This document shows positions 22,738 to 31,877 of a DNA stretch of 64,000 bases, piece by piece (the first letter of the stretch is position 1; every line of letters starts with the position of its first letter). The translations under genes were made by a program, and so were the position numbers. The DNA is from Gemmatimonas sp. (GTDB lineage Bacteria > Gemmatimonadota > Gemmatimonadetes > Gemmatimonadales > Gemmatimonadaceae). The notes beneath the pieces were generated by a model, which did not search any database, was not told where the DNA came from, and saw nothing but the letters and a program-made list of their open reading frames with translations. Location: the NCBI GenBank assembly GCA_025361705.1, contig JANYJW010000021.1, positions 62,001 to 126,000 of the forward strand, in the 5' to 3' direction.

Positions 22738-24810
22738 CTAGAGAATGGGCCACAGGGGGCGCGCCAGGTCGACGCTGAAGATCCACCGCCCATCGCGAAT
22801 GCCCCGGGCCACGTCGATGCGCAGCTGGTCGAACACGGCCAGCGTTCCAAGGCCCACCGCCCCGTGCCACCCCTGCCCGGGAGCGCCGCGCGTGTCGGCC
22901 CACAGGAGCATGCCGAATGGCGCGAGCGTGAGGGTGCTCGGCACCGTCCCGAACCTGCCAAGGCGGATCGGGACGAACGGGATGACGCGCTGCCATTCGA
23001 CCCGCTGCGACAGCACCGTGCGACCGGCAAACTGGTGGTAGGCGAAGCCCGGGCCGGTCACTGGGCCACCGATCCGGACGAGCCGCTGGGTGGGCGGATC
23101 CCAGCCACCCACCACCGCGCCGGCAAGCGTCTGCGCGACCAGGGTACCGTGCGGCCATTTTCGCGCGGCGTCGAGCGCCACAGTGGCGCGCCCAAGCCAG
23201 CCGGCTGTCCCCGCGCGCGCGCCGGCGTCGACGCGGTCACGCTCCACGAACATCGCGGCGCGCACGCCGATGGTCGCCGCGCCAGCCGCCAACGCGACGC
23301 GGCGCAGCGTAGCGCCCACGCGCCACGCCTGCAGCGCCTCGACGGCGAGCGTTGGCGCAAAGCGGCCCGTGGCCGGCGTGGCGTGTACGGCCACGGCCCC
23401 TTCGAGCCGCCGTTCGAGAGCCAACTCCCAGCGCCAGCCATCGGCCGTCGCGCGCCCGGCTGCGAGTGCGAGCACGCGCGCCCGGTACGGATCGGTGTAA
23501 TCGACGCCGAACTCCTGCGCGGCCAGCGAGTTTCGCACGCCGCTCACCTCAGGCTCGTCCCCGGCATCGGCGTGGTCGTCGAGCGCGCGCAGCGACACGT
23601 TGGCGCCATCCGCGCGCTGCCAGCCGAGCGCCAACGCACCCGACGCACGGCGATTGGCCGTGCCATAGCGCGCGCGCATTGTCGCACTCACACCACTGCC
23701 CAGCGTGCGCCGCAATCCGCCACCGAACGCGAGCCCTTCGACGCGGTTGACGCGCACGAGGTCGCTGACTGAACGGGCAGTCGGATTGGTGGCACGCACG
23801 CGGGCGAGCGCCTCGGCCCGCACGAGCGCGCGCGCCGCTTCCTGCACGGCGCGCACATCGTCGTCGGTGGACAGTCGCACATCGGCCGGAAGGCCGTCGA
23901 GGATGCGCCCAGTGAACGGGTAGGCGCGCTGCTCGGCCGGCGGCGCCTGCATGACCTCGGGGCCGGCGAAGAAGGTCGGGAGGAGCGCGGCGTTGGTGCG
24001 CACGCAGCAGATCTCCCACCGTCCGCGGATGATGCCGCGCGTGGGGAAGTCCATCCACGAACCCGAGCGTCGGATCTCGATTTCCTGACGGTACGGCAGC
24101 CAGAAGCGGCCGTCGACGAGCGCGTTCTCGAGCACCACCGAGACATCCTCGAGGTACGCATCGCGGAGGGCAGCGCGCGTGAACGAGAAGGCCATGCGCA
24201 CCACGGTCGCGGTGGCGCGATCGATGTACACCGCACCCACCGCCCTCGGCTGCCGGTCGTCGCGCGGTCGCACGCGCACGGTCACCACGTCGATGGCGCG
24301 GTCGCTCGTGCGCATGGTCAGCGAGTCGCCAATGCTGAAGTCGTACGCCACGCGCCCACCGGCCGACAGCGGGTGCGGGACGTCGCGCACCTCGTCGCCG
24401 TCGCCCAGCCGGATGACCGACGGAAAATTGTTCTGGATGATGGCGAGATGGTCGCGATGGTACTCGATGTCGGTGGGCAACAGGAGCGTGTCGCGGCGGC
24501 CGACGATCCGCTGCTTGCTCTGATCCGGCGCACGCCAATAGACTTCGACGGCGAGCTCGTCGGTCTTCATCACCTTGGGCGGATCGGGAAATCCGTCGCC
24601 CACCTGCGCGAGAAAGGTGAGGTAGCCGTGGGCGCGGGCGGTGTAGTCGGTGAGCCCCGTGTCGGCGAGCTGGGCCGTGCGCCGGGCGATGGCACGGTCG
24701 ATGAGCCGCAGGGTGGCCGCATCGTTCCACGTCGCCGTGTCCGCCCGTTGCTGGGCGGCGAGGACGAGGGGGAAGGCGCACCACACGAGTGCCGCACGGA
24801 CCGGACGCAT
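22738..24810 (-). CDS. Predicted outer-membrane beta-barrel protein
   Basis: This 690-residue exported protein has a signal peptide (RAALVWCAFPLVLAAQQ). The N-terminal half carries carboxypeptidase-like and lipid-binding-style strands (YWRAPDQSKQRIVGRRDTLL, then LPYRQEIEIRRSGSWMDFP). The C-terminal half is a run of alternating amphipathic strands rich in Arg, Ala and aromatic residues, and it ends in FSVDLARPLWPIL, a terminal strand expected of a BamA/DUF5686-like barrel. The exact family is not certain. It is divergent from trpE with only 38 bp between start codons and a 17-bp palindrome between them. Confidence 0.75.
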   Translation of the reverse strand: MRPVRAALVWCAFPLVLAAQQRADTATWNDAATLRLIDRAIARRTAQLADTGLTDYTARAHGYLTFLAQVGDGFPDPPKVMKTDELAVEVYWRAPDQSKQRIVGRRDTLLLPTDIEYHRDHLAIIQNNFPSVIRLGDGDEVRDVPHPLSAGGRVAYDFSIGDSLTMRTSDRAIDVVTVRVRPRDDRQPRAVGAVYIDRATATVVRMAFSFTRAALRDAYLEDVSVVLENALVDGRFWLPYRQEIEIRRSGSWMDFPTRGIIRGRWEICCVRTNAALLPTFFAGPEVMQAPPAEQRAYPFTGRILDGLPADVRLSTDDDVRAVQEAARALVRAEALARVRATNPTARSVSDLVRVNRVEGLAFGGGLRRTLGSGVSATMRARYGTANRRASGALALGWQRADGANVSLRALDDHADAGDEPEVSGVRNSLAAQEFGVDYTDPYRARVLALAAGRATADGWRWELALERRLEGAVAVHATPATGRFAPTLAVEALQAWRVGATLRRVALAAGAATIGVRAAMFVERDRVDAGARAGTAGWLGRATVALDAARKWPHGTLVAQTLAGAVVGGWDPPTQRLVRIGGPVTGPGFAYHQFAGRTVLSQRVEWQRVIPFVPIRLGRFGTVPSTLTLAPFGMLLWADTRGAPGQGWHGAVGLGTLAVFDQLRIDVARGIRDGRWIFSVDLARPLWPIL

Positions 24811-24818
24811 GCCTCAAA

Positions 24819-24835
24819 CTTCGCGGGACGCGAAG
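24819..24835. promoter_or_regulatory. Palindrome in the 38-bp gap between the OM protein gene and trpE
   Basis: CTTCGCG (24819-24825) and CGCGAAG (24829-24835) are perfect inverted repeats with a GGA spacer. The gap is too short for two normal promoters with leaders, so the palindrome either binds a regulator or reflects back-to-back promoter elements. Confidence 0.45.
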
Positions 24836-24848
24836 GAACTGACAACAG

Positions 24849-26363
24849 ATGCCACACAGCTTCCAGACATTTGATGCACGCGCCCGCACGGGCGGCCTGG
24901 TGCCGGTGTGGCGCGACGTGCTCCTCGACGCCGACACCCCGGTGGCGGCGTTCCACCGGCTGCGCCGCGGTCCCTTTGCGTTTCTGCTCGAATCGGCGCC
25001 TGCCGGCGGCGAAACGTGGGCGCGCTACACGTTCATGGGCAGCGCGCCGCGCGCCGCGTGGCGCCTGCGCGATGGCACGGTGGAGGACTGGACCGAGACC
25101 AAGGGCTGGCACGGCGCGCGCACGCCCGACGACCCGATGGCCGACCTGCGCACGATCATCGCCGGCATGCAGGCGGTCGATGCGCCCGACGTCGGCGCGT
25201 TCTGGAGCGGCGCGGTGGGGTACTTCGCGTACGACGTGGTGCGCCACTTCGAGCGCCTGCCGGCGCCGCCGCCACGGGGCGTGGCCGCCCCCGACGCCAT
25301 CGTGATGTTTCCGCATACGGTGGTGATCATCGACAACCTGCGCTCGCAGGCACGCGTCGTGTGTGGCGTACAGGTGGCGCCGGGCGCCGACGGCGCCGCT
25401 CGGCGAAGCGCGTATGACGCGGGGCTGGCCGATGTGGAACACACCATTCGCCAACTGCGCGCCGGGCCGTCGCTGGGCGCGCTCGACCTCGACTTGCAGG
25501 CGCCGCCCGCCACGGGCCGGTCGTCGATGTCGCGCGAGGCGTTCATGGCCGGCGTGGCGCGCATCAAGGAGCACATCCTCGCTGGCGACGTCTTTCAGGC
25601 GCTGCTGGCTCGGCGCATCGCGGTGCCGCACGACTTCGAGGGGACCGACCTCTATCGCGCCATCCGCGCGCTCAACCCCTCGCCGTACATGTACCACCTG
25701 CTGCTCGACGGCGTTGAGCTTGTGGGCAGCTCGCCCGAGCTGCTGGTGCGGATGGCCGGCGGCCGCGTGGTGGTGCGCCCCATCGCGGGCACACGCAAGC
25801 GCGCCGGGACGCCCGAGGAGGACGACCGGCTCGCCGCCGAACTGCTCGCCGACGAGAAGGAACGCGCCGAGCATGTGATGCTGGTCGACCTCGGCCGCAA
25901 CGATGTCGGGCGCGTGTCGGAGTACGGCAGCGTGCAGGTGACCGATCTCATGACGGTGGAGCGCTACTCGCATGTGCTGCACATTGTGAGTCAGGTGGAG
26001 GGCACACTGCCACCCCACACGTCGGCGCTCGACGTCCTGCGCGCCACCTTCCCCGCCGGGACGATGACGGGAGCGCCCAAGGTGCGTGCCATGCAGATCA
26101 TCGACGCGCTCGAGCCGGAGCGCCGGGGGCCATATGCCGGCGCCGTGGGGTACATCGCGGCCGACGACCGCCGGATGGACCTCGCCATCACCATCCGCAC
26201 CTGTGTCATTGCCGGCGGCGAGGCGAACGTGCAGGCCGGGGGTGGCATCGTGGCCGATTCGGACCCCGAAATGGAATGGGAGGAGACCGAGAACAAGGCG
26301 CGCGCCATGCTCACGGCCATCGGCCGGGTGCGGGGCGCGAGAACGCCGCGGACGGACCGCTAG
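24849..26363 (+). CDS. trpE: Anthranilate synthase component I
   Basis: TrpE converts chorismate to anthranilate with ammonia from TrpG, the first step of tryptophan synthesis. The 504-residue protein has the feedback-inhibition motif LLES (46-49), which separates TrpE from PabB. Chorismate-site motifs include GDVFQALLARR, PIAGTRKRAGTPEED, DEKERAEHVMLVDLGRND and GTMTGAPKVRAMQIID. The C-terminal AGGGIVADSDPEMEWEET is standard. trpG and other trp genes are not adjacent. It is followed 34 bp later by the FHA-cyclase gene on the same strand. Confidence 0.94.
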   Translation: MPHSFQTFDARARTGGLVPVWRDVLLDADTPVAAFHRLRRGPFAFLLESAPAGGETWARYTFMGSAPRAAWRLRDGTVEDWTETKGWHGARTPDDPMADLRTIIAGMQAVDAPDVGAFWSGAVGYFAYDVVRHFERLPAPPPRGVAAPDAIVMFPHTVVIIDNLRSQARVVCGVQVAPGADGAARRSAYDAGLADVEHTIRQLRAGPSLGALDLDLQAPPATGRSSMSREAFMAGVARIKEHILAGDVFQALLARRIAVPHDFEGTDLYRAIRALNPSPYMYHLLLDGVELVGSSPELLVRMAGGRVVVRPIAGTRKRAGTPEEDDRLAAELLADEKERAEHVMLVDLGRNDVGRVSEYGSVQVTDLMTVERYSHVLHIVSQVEGTLPPHTSALDVLRATFPAGTMTGAPKVRAMQIIDALEPERRGPYAGAVGYIAADDRRMDLAITIRTCVIAGGEANVQAGGGIVADSDPEMEWEETENKARAMLTAIGRVRGARTPRTDR

Positions 26364-26397
26364 GCGTGGCCCTCGTGACGCACCATATTTTCAGGAT

Positions 26398-27966
26398 ATG
26401 AAGTACCGACTCATCGGCTCCGACAGCACGTACCGCTTTGACCTCGCGTCCCCGGGGACGTTGGTCTGCGGCCGTGCGGTCACCAGCGACGTCGCCATCA
26501 TCGACCCCACGGTGTCGCGGCACCACGCGGACCTCGTGGTCGGTGAGGGCGGCGTGACCGTGCGCGATGTGGGATCGAGCAATGGGACGTTCGTGAACGG
26601 GGTCAAGATCGACCATGCGTTCGTGTCCCCGGGTGACGCGATCACCTTTGGCAAGGTGGCATTTCGGCTGGAGACATTTGTCGAAGCGCCCCTGTTGCCG
26701 GATTCGGCCGCGCCCGCGGTGCCCGGCGGCACGATCGTGCGGCAGGTGCCGCGGACGCCCGCCGCCGGATTCGAGGAAAGCGGCAAGCTGCAAGCAGCGA
26801 TGGCCGCAACCGACCCCGCCGAGAAGGACCGCCAGAAGCTCGCGATCTTGCTCGAAGTGTCGAAGGGACTGACCAAGGCCGCCGACACCGACACCCTGTT
26901 GTCCAAGGTCGCCGACTACGTCTTCCAGATCCTCGAGGCCGACCGCTGCGCGATTCTCCTGCGCGAAGGAGAACACATGGTGCAAAAGGTGGCGCGCGAC
27001 AAACGCAGCGCCACGGTGGCCTACCAGGTGCCGCAGTCGATCGTGGGCATGGTGGTGGGCGAAAAGGTGGCCGTGCTGTCGGACAATGCGGGCGAGGACA
27101 CGCGCTTTGGCGGGCAGTCGATCCTCATGCAGCAGGTGCGCAGCGCCCTCTGCGCCCCGCTGATTGGCAGCGAGGATCGCGTGCTCGGCGTGCTGTACGT
27201 CGACACGTTCAGCCTCGCCAAGCGATTTGGCGAGGGCGATCTCGATTTCCTCATCGCCTTTGCCGGCATCGTGGCCGTCGCGCTCGAGAACGCGAACTTT
27301 GCCGAACGCATCCGGCGCGAGGCACTGACGCGCAGCAACTTCGAGCGGTTCTTCACGCCGCAGCTCGCCGCGCGCATTGCCAACTCCGAGGAGGCCATCC
27401 GGCTCGGCGGCGAAAAGCGCCACGTGGCGGTGCTGTTCAGCGACATCCGCGGCTTCACCGCGCTGTCGGAGACGATGAATCCGGACGCGATGGCCAAGCA
27501 CCTCACGGAGTACTTCACCGAAATGGTGGACTGCGTGTTCCGCCACGGCGGCACGCTGGACAAGTTCATTGGCGACGCGGTGATGGCGCAGTGGGGCGCG
27601 CCCATCTGCGAGGCCGATGATGCCGACCGCGCGATGTCGGCAGCGCTCGACATGATGACGGAGCTCGACACGCTCAATGCGCGCTGGCGCGCCGAAGCCC
27701 GACCCGAGCTGCAGATCGGCATCGGCATCAACTACGGCGAGGCCTTTGCCGGCAACATCGGCAGCGAACGGCGCCTCGAGTACACGGTGATCGGTGATGT
27801 CGTGAACGTGGCCAGCCGGCTTTGCTCCAAGGCGCAGGGCGGCGAGATCATCATTTCCGACGAGCTCCGCAGTGTGCTGGCCAACCCGCCGGCCCTCGAC
27901 GCGCTCGAGCCGCTGGTTCTCAAGAACAAGAGCCAGCCCGTGCCGGCATTCCGCGTCCGGCGGTGA
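26398..27966 (+). CDS. FHA-GAF-class III adenylate cyclase
   Basis: This 522-residue cytoplasmic protein should make cAMP under control of two sensory domains. The FHA domain (about 1-95) has GRAVTSDVAIIDPTVSRHHA and SSNGTFVNG, so it can bind a phosphothreonine partner. A GAF domain covers about 150-300. The cyclase domain (about 340-495) keeps metal ligands D349 (FSDIRGFT) and D393 (IGDAV), the purine-selecting pair K389 and D467, and the transition-state N470 and R474 (VNVASRL), all consistent with ATP as substrate. The start follows an ATATTTTC box by 5 bp. Its stop overlaps the next gene by 4 bp (GTGA), coupling it to lipopolysaccharide-core genes. Confidence 0.93.
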   Translation: MKYRLIGSDSTYRFDLASPGTLVCGRAVTSDVAIIDPTVSRHHADLVVGEGGVTVRDVGSSNGTFVNGVKIDHAFVSPGDAITFGKVAFRLETFVEAPLLPDSAAPAVPGGTIVRQVPRTPAAGFEESGKLQAAMAATDPAEKDRQKLAILLEVSKGLTKAADTDTLLSKVADYVFQILEADRCAILLREGEHMVQKVARDKRSATVAYQVPQSIVGMVVGEKVAVLSDNAGEDTRFGGQSILMQQVRSALCAPLIGSEDRVLGVLYVDTFSLAKRFGEGDLDFLIAFAGIVAVALENANFAERIRREALTRSNFERFFTPQLAARIANSEEAIRLGGEKRHVAVLFSDIRGFTALSETMNPDAMAKHLTEYFTEMVDCVFRHGGTLDKFIGDAVMAQWGAPICEADDADRAMSAALDMMTELDTLNARWRAEARPELQIGIGINYGEAFAGNIGSERRLEYTVIGDVVNVASRLCSKAQGGEIIISDELRSVLANPPALDALEPLVLKNKSQPVPAFRVRR

Positions 27967-28736
27967 GCCGACCGACGCTGCCTGCGGGATATGTCCGGAG
28001 CGCGCATGGCGGCGCGCAGCTGGTGGCGCGTGACTGGGCGTGCGGAGCGCTGGCGGGCGCGCTGACTGCGCACGGATCGCTGCACGCTTGGGCCGCGGCC
28101 CAGGAGCCGCGCATGGTACTGCGCGGACGCGGCATCGCATGGTCCACCGCGTTGCCCGCGGGCGCTGGCACGCAGAGCAGCACGCCCGTGGTGGTGCGCC
28201 ACTCGCGCCACGGCGGGATGTTCGCCGGGCTCACCGGGGATGTGTTTCCGATGCCGACGCGCGCGCCGCGCGAACTGGCCACCGCCGTGCGCTTGGCGGC
28301 GGGCGGCGTGCCCACGCCCGAAGTGATTGCGTACGCCGTGCATCCCGTCGCCGGCATCCTCGCCCGAAGCGACGTGATGACCCGTCTGCTCCCCGAGGGA
28401 CGTGACTTCCCCGAGGCGTGGCGCGCCGACGACTCGGCGGCGGCGCGCGCGGCGCTCATCGACGCGGTGGCGGTGCTGCTGCGCGCCCTCTCGTCGACCG
28501 ATGCGCAGCACCCCGACCTCAACCTCAAGAATGTGTATATCGCCGGAGTCGGCGCTGCCGCCACCGCGTACGTGCTCGACGTCGACCGCGTGTCGTTTGC
28601 GCCGGACGCGCAGGTGGCGGCGCGCAACTTCGCCCGCTTTGCGCGCTCGGCGCGCAAGTGGAACGAGGTGCATGGCCTCGGCGTCGGCGACGACGCGCTG
28701 CTGCGGCTGGCGACGGCCGCCTGGGTGGACGGGTGA
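27963..28736 (+). CDS. Kdo kinase/WaaP-family lipopolysaccharide kinase-like protein
   Basis: This 257-residue protein looks like 3-deoxy-D-manno-octulosonic acid kinase, which phosphorylates the inner core of lipopolysaccharide. The kinase-like catalytic loop HPDLNLKNVYI and the following metal-binding AYVLDVDRVSF are intact, and an upstream TPVVVRHSRHGG matches the VR(x)YRRGG nucleotide-site region. The start is GTG at 27963, overlapping the cyclase stop (GTGA). The next gene, a GT9 heptosyltransferase, overlaps its stop in the same way. The context supports outer-membrane glycolipid synthesis, but the precise acceptor is inferred. Confidence 0.82.
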   Translation: MSRPTLPAGYVRSAHGGAQLVARDWACGALAGALTAHGSLHAWAAAQEPRMVLRGRGIAWSTALPAGAGTQSSTPVVVRHSRHGGMFAGLTGDVFPMPTRAPRELATAVRLAAGGVPTPEVIAYAVHPVAGILARSDVMTRLLPEGRDFPEAWRADDSAAARAALIDAVAVLLRALSSTDAQHPDLNLKNVYIAGVGAAATAYVLDVDRVSFAPDAQVAARNFARFARSARKWNEVHGLGVGDDALLRLATAAWVDG

Positions 28737-29785
28737 CGCGCCCCCCCATCGGGCCGCTCGACCGCGTCTGCATCGTGATGATGAGCGCGGTGGGCGACGT
28801 GGTGCACGTGCTGCCGGTCATCCACGCCATCAAGCGACAGTATCCTGACGCGCACATCACCTGGGTGCTGCAGCCCGGCCCCGCGGCGCTGGTGCGCGGC
28901 CATCCGATGGTCGACGACATCGTGCTGTTCGACCGCGGCAAGGGGGTGGCCGGCTTTCTCGAGACGCGGGCCCAGCTGCACACACGCCGGTTCGACGTGG
29001 TGCTCAACCTGCAGGTCTACTTCAAGGCCGGCGTCATCACCGCGTTCACGCATGCCCCCGTGAAGCTCGGCTTCGACCTCGCCCGCGCCCGCGACTTCAA
29101 CTGGCTGTTTACCAGCGACCGCGTGCACGCGCGCGCCATGCAGCATGTGCAGGACCAGTACTTCGAGTTCACCGAATGGCTGGGCATCCCGCACGAGCCG
29201 GTGACGTGGGAGCTGGGTCCGTGGAACGACGCCGAGCGCGCCTGGCAACGCGAGTTCCGGGCACGGTTCGACCGCCCCATCGCGCCCATCGTCGTCGCGA
29301 CGAGCAAGGGGCAAAAGGACTGGCTCCCCGAACGGTGGGCACAGGTGTGTGATGCGCTGGCCGGCGACTTCGGGCTGCAGCCGGTGCTCGTGGGCGGCCG
29401 GTCGCCACGCGAACTGCAGGCGGAGCGCGTCATTCTCGAGCGCGCGCACCGCAAGCCGGCGAGCGCGCTCGGGCAAGGCGGGCTCCGCGGGCTCGTCGGC
29501 ATCTTCGACGCCGCCGCGCTTGTGCTCTCGCCCGACACCGGGCCACTGCATATCAGCGTGGCACTCGACCGGCCGGTGGTGTCGCTCATCGGCTACTCCA
29601 ATCCCAAGCGCGTGGGACCGTACCGCAAGTTCCACGATCTCATGATCGACGCGTACGGCGAGCCGGGCGAGGCGTATCCGGTGTCCATGGAGAACCGTCG
29701 CGATCGCATGCCGCGCATCACGGTGCGCGACGTGCTCGATCGGGTGCAGCGCTGGAAGGACGCGTACCCGAGCGCTGGCCGCTGA
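28733..29785 (+). CDS. GT9-family heptosyltransferase
   Basis: This 350-residue GT-B enzyme adds an ADP-heptose unit to the lipopolysaccharide inner core in the cytoplasm. The N-lobe begins RVCIVMMSAVGDVVHVLPVI, the usual GT9 glycine loop, and HAIKRQYPDAHITWV follows. The C-lobe has the donor motif LVLSPDTGPLHISVALDRPV, typical of WaaC/WaaF/WaaQ. The start is GTG at 28733 overlapping the Kdo-kinase stop. WaaC and WaaF roles cannot be separated from sequence alone. A convergent hairpin follows the stop. Confidence 0.9.
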   Translation: MTRPPIGPLDRVCIVMMSAVGDVVHVLPVIHAIKRQYPDAHITWVLQPGPAALVRGHPMVDDIVLFDRGKGVAGFLETRAQLHTRRFDVVLNLQVYFKAGVITAFTHAPVKLGFDLARARDFNWLFTSDRVHARAMQHVQDQYFEFTEWLGIPHEPVTWELGPWNDAERAWQREFRARFDRPIAPIVVATSKGQKDWLPERWAQVCDALAGDFGLQPVLVGGRSPRELQAERVILERAHRKPASALGQGGLRGLVGIFDAAALVLSPDTGPLHISVALDRPVVSLIGYSNPKRVGPYRKFHDLMIDAYGEPGEAYPVSMENRRDRMPRITVRDVLDRVQRWKDAYPSAGR

Positions 29786-29790
29786 CCCGA

Positions 29791-29811
29791 CGGCGCCGCC
29801 GAGCGGCGCCG
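29791..29811. terminator. Hairpin between convergent GT9 and cupredoxin genes
   Basis: CGGCGCCGC (29791-29799) and GCGGCGCCG (29803-29811) form a 9-bp stem with a CGA loop, symmetric for both strands. No T-tract is present on either side. Confidence 0.45.
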
Positions 29812-29829
29812 CGGGATGGCGCGGCCGTG

Positions 29830-30276
29830 CTACTTCGCGACGACCTTGAGGTGGCCGCGCATGCCGAGTGCGGCGTGGGGATCGCACTGGAAGTAGTACG
29901 TGCCCGGCGCAAAGCTCACGGCGATGTCATGCGTCTGCGCGGGGAGCTGCAGCAGGCCGCTGACGGGCGGCAGGCCCGTCTTCCCGGAGTTCGAATCGGC
30001 GAGGAAGTTCACGTTGTGCACGCCGAGCGTGAGCTTGAAGCGCAGCACGTCGCCGGGATTGGCTTCGGGGTCATTGGGCGTGAAGTAGTTGCCCTTGTCG
30101 TCCGAGGTCATCGTGATCTCCACCACCTTGCCGCCAGCGGCCGGTTCGATGGGACCGTTGACCACGGCCGTGGCGGACGGCATGGGCATGCCGGCCATCG
30201 GGTCGGCTTTCTTGTCGCCGCCACACGCGGCCGCGAGGAGAAGGGCACTGATGGCGAGTACGTCCAGTTGGCGCAT
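29830..30276 (-). CDS. Cupredoxin (plastocyanin-like) lipoprotein, last gene of the nos cluster
   Basis: This 148-residue exported protein has a lipoprotein-like signal (ALLLAAAC, C18) and a Met/Pro-rich linker, then a cupredoxin fold. The type-1 copper ligands are all visible: H87 (GVHNVNF), C131 and H134 (FQCDPHAALG) and M139. It lies 30 bp downstream of nosY on the same strand. A membrane-tethered blue copper protein here could pass electrons to NosZ, or carry copper for its assembly; neither is proven. It is not one of the standard nos genes. Confidence 0.88.
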   Translation of the reverse strand: MRQLDVLAISALLLAAACGGDKKADPMAGMPMPSATAVVNGPIEPAAGGKVVEITMTSDDKGNYFTPNDPEANPGDVLRFKLTLGVHNVNFLADSNSGKTGLPPVSGLLQLPAQTHDIAVSFAPGTYYFQCDPHAALGMRGHLKVVAK

Positions 30277-30306
30277 GACAACTCCCTGGGGTCGTGAAGG
30301 GGACTG

Positions 30307-31095
30307 CTAGAAATCGCGGCGAAGAAAACGGCGGCCCGCAAGGGCCAGCGGAACGACACACCAGACGACGAGCGTGGCGCCGGCCACGCCGGTGCCCAAC
30401 GCGGTGCCAAACGTGTGTTGGAACAGGGCCCCGGTGTAGCCCATCAGCGCCGAGACGTCGAGCTGCGTGAGCACCAGTACGCGCGCCACGTCCACCGGGT
30501 TGGCCAGCATGAGCGCAAGCAGCGGACGCTCCAGCGGGTAGTCGCCAAACGCCGCCGTCGCGCCGAGGACCAGCCCGTCGTAGATCACCGTCGACGCGAG
30601 CCAGACGCCAAGCGCGATGCCAACACCCTTCAACCGATCGTCGGTGCGCAGGGCGATCCACGTGGCGATGGCGGCGAAGGCGAGCGACAGCCCCACGCCG
30701 GCCGCGAGGAGCGCAGCAACGCCGCCCAGCGTGGCGCCATCGTGCGCGTGCACCACAAACGGAACGCCGGCACCCACCACGAACGCGCCGGCCAGTGGCA
30801 GCGCGAGTCCCAGATAGAGACCCGCAAACAGTTGGCGGCGCGGCACCGGCTGCGCGAGCAGCAGCTCGACGAACTCGCGCGACGCGTACACGTGAATGGT
30901 GCCGAAGACGAGCGCGACGAGAGGCAGCACGAGCAGCACGAGGTTCAGCAGGCTCAACAGCACCTGCGGTCCGGTGCCGCCAAACCAGAAGAGCCCCTCG
31001 GCGATGCCGAGGAAGCAGAGCGCGTACGCCACGATCCAGCGGTTGCGTGAGAGGTCGCGCAGCCCCGCCAGCAGCACGAGGGAGACGATGTTCAT
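30307..31095 (-). CDS. nosY: NosY, ABC transporter permease for N2O reductase maturation
   Basis: NosY forms the membrane part of the NosFY ABC transporter that works with NosD to deliver a sulfur species for the CuZ cluster. The 262-residue protein has six hydrophobic segments and begins MNIVSLVLLAGLRDLSRNRW, a typical NosY N-terminus. YASREFVELLLAQPVPRRQLF is the conserved cytoplasmic loop that meets the ATPase. Its ATG overlaps the nosF stop by 4 bp. Confidence 0.92.
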   Translation of the reverse strand: MNIVSLVLLAGLRDLSRNRWIVAYALCFLGIAEGLFWFGGTGPQVLLSLLNLVLLVLPLVALVFGTIHVYASREFVELLLAQPVPRRQLFAGLYLGLALPLAGAFVVGAGVPFVVHAHDGATLGGVAALLAAGVGLSLAFAAIATWIALRTDDRLKGVGIALGVWLASTVIYDGLVLGATAAFGDYPLERPLLALMLANPVDVARVLVLTQLDVSALMGYTGALFQHTFGTALGTGVAGATLVVWCVVPLALAGRRFLRRDF

Positions 31096-31877
31096 GCGGC
31101 CCCCTCAGGTTCTGGCGCGCGCCATGGCGGCATCTGGATGGCCGCGCTGACCGTCGAGGCGCTGCGGTGGCTGGCGCGCTCGCTGCGCATGAGCCCCGCG
31201 ATGGCGTCCTCAAGTGAGCGCTCTCCCGTCCGGCGCAACAGGTCGGCCACCGGCCCCGCAAAGCGCATCCGGCCGTCGCAGAGAAAGGCAACGTCGTCAG
31301 CCAACGACTCAAGTTCCGCCAGGATATGCGACGTCACCAGCACCGAGCGCCCTTCGTGGCGCACGGCGCGGATCTTGTCCTTGAGCACCTTGGCTGCCAG
31401 CGGATCGAGCCCTGCCGTTGGTTCGTCGAGGATGAGCACCGCAGGCCGGAAGAGGAACGCAATGACCGCATTCACCTTCTGCCTCGTCCCTCCCGACAGC
31501 GTGCCGACGAACTTGTCCGAGATCTCGTCCATCGCGAACGCGCGGCCGAGGTCGTCGTCCGTGGCTTCGCCCGGACGCAGGCGCCGCACGAGGTCGAGCA
31601 CGTCGCCCACGCGCAGGTTGGACGGAAAATGCGCGGCCTGCGGCATGTAGCCGATCGCCTTGCGGTACGCACCCGCCTCGTCGGCCACGCGGCCGTCAAC
31701 GTGCAGGGTGCCGTGGTCGGCGCGTGTGAGGCCGAGCACGATCTTGATGAGCGTCGTCTTGCCGGAGCCATTGGGTCCGACGAGCGCCGTGACGGCGCCC
31801 GGGCGCAGCGCCAGCGAGACGTCCTGCAGCACGTCGAGCACGCCGAAGCGCTTGCGAATGGTGTCGAGCGTGATCAT
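31092..31877 (-). CDS. nosF: NosF, ABC transporter ATPase for N2O reductase maturation
   Basis: NosF powers the NosFY transporter. The 261-residue ATPase has Walker A GPNGSGKTTLIK, the signature region TLSGGTRQKVN and Walker B AVLILDEPTAGLD. The start is ATG at 31877 (MITLDTIRKRFG), overlapping the nosD stop by 4 bp; the frame continues upstream but only as nosD shadow. The C-terminal extension after residue 215 is basic and contains SASTVSAAIQM, longer than the bare ATPase domain. Confidence 0.94.
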   Translation of the reverse strand: MITLDTIRKRFGVLDVLQDVSLALRPGAVTALVGPNGSGKTTLIKIVLGLTRADHGTLHVDGRVADEAGAYRKAIGYMPQAAHFPSNLRVGDVLDLVRRLRPGEATDDDLGRAFAMDEISDKFVGTLSGGTRQKVNAVIAFLFRPAVLILDEPTAGLDPLAAKVLKDKIRAVRHEGRSVLVTSHILAELESLADDVAFLCDGRMRFAGPVADLLRRTGERSLEDAIAGLMRSERASHRSASTVSAAIQMPPWRAPEPEGAA

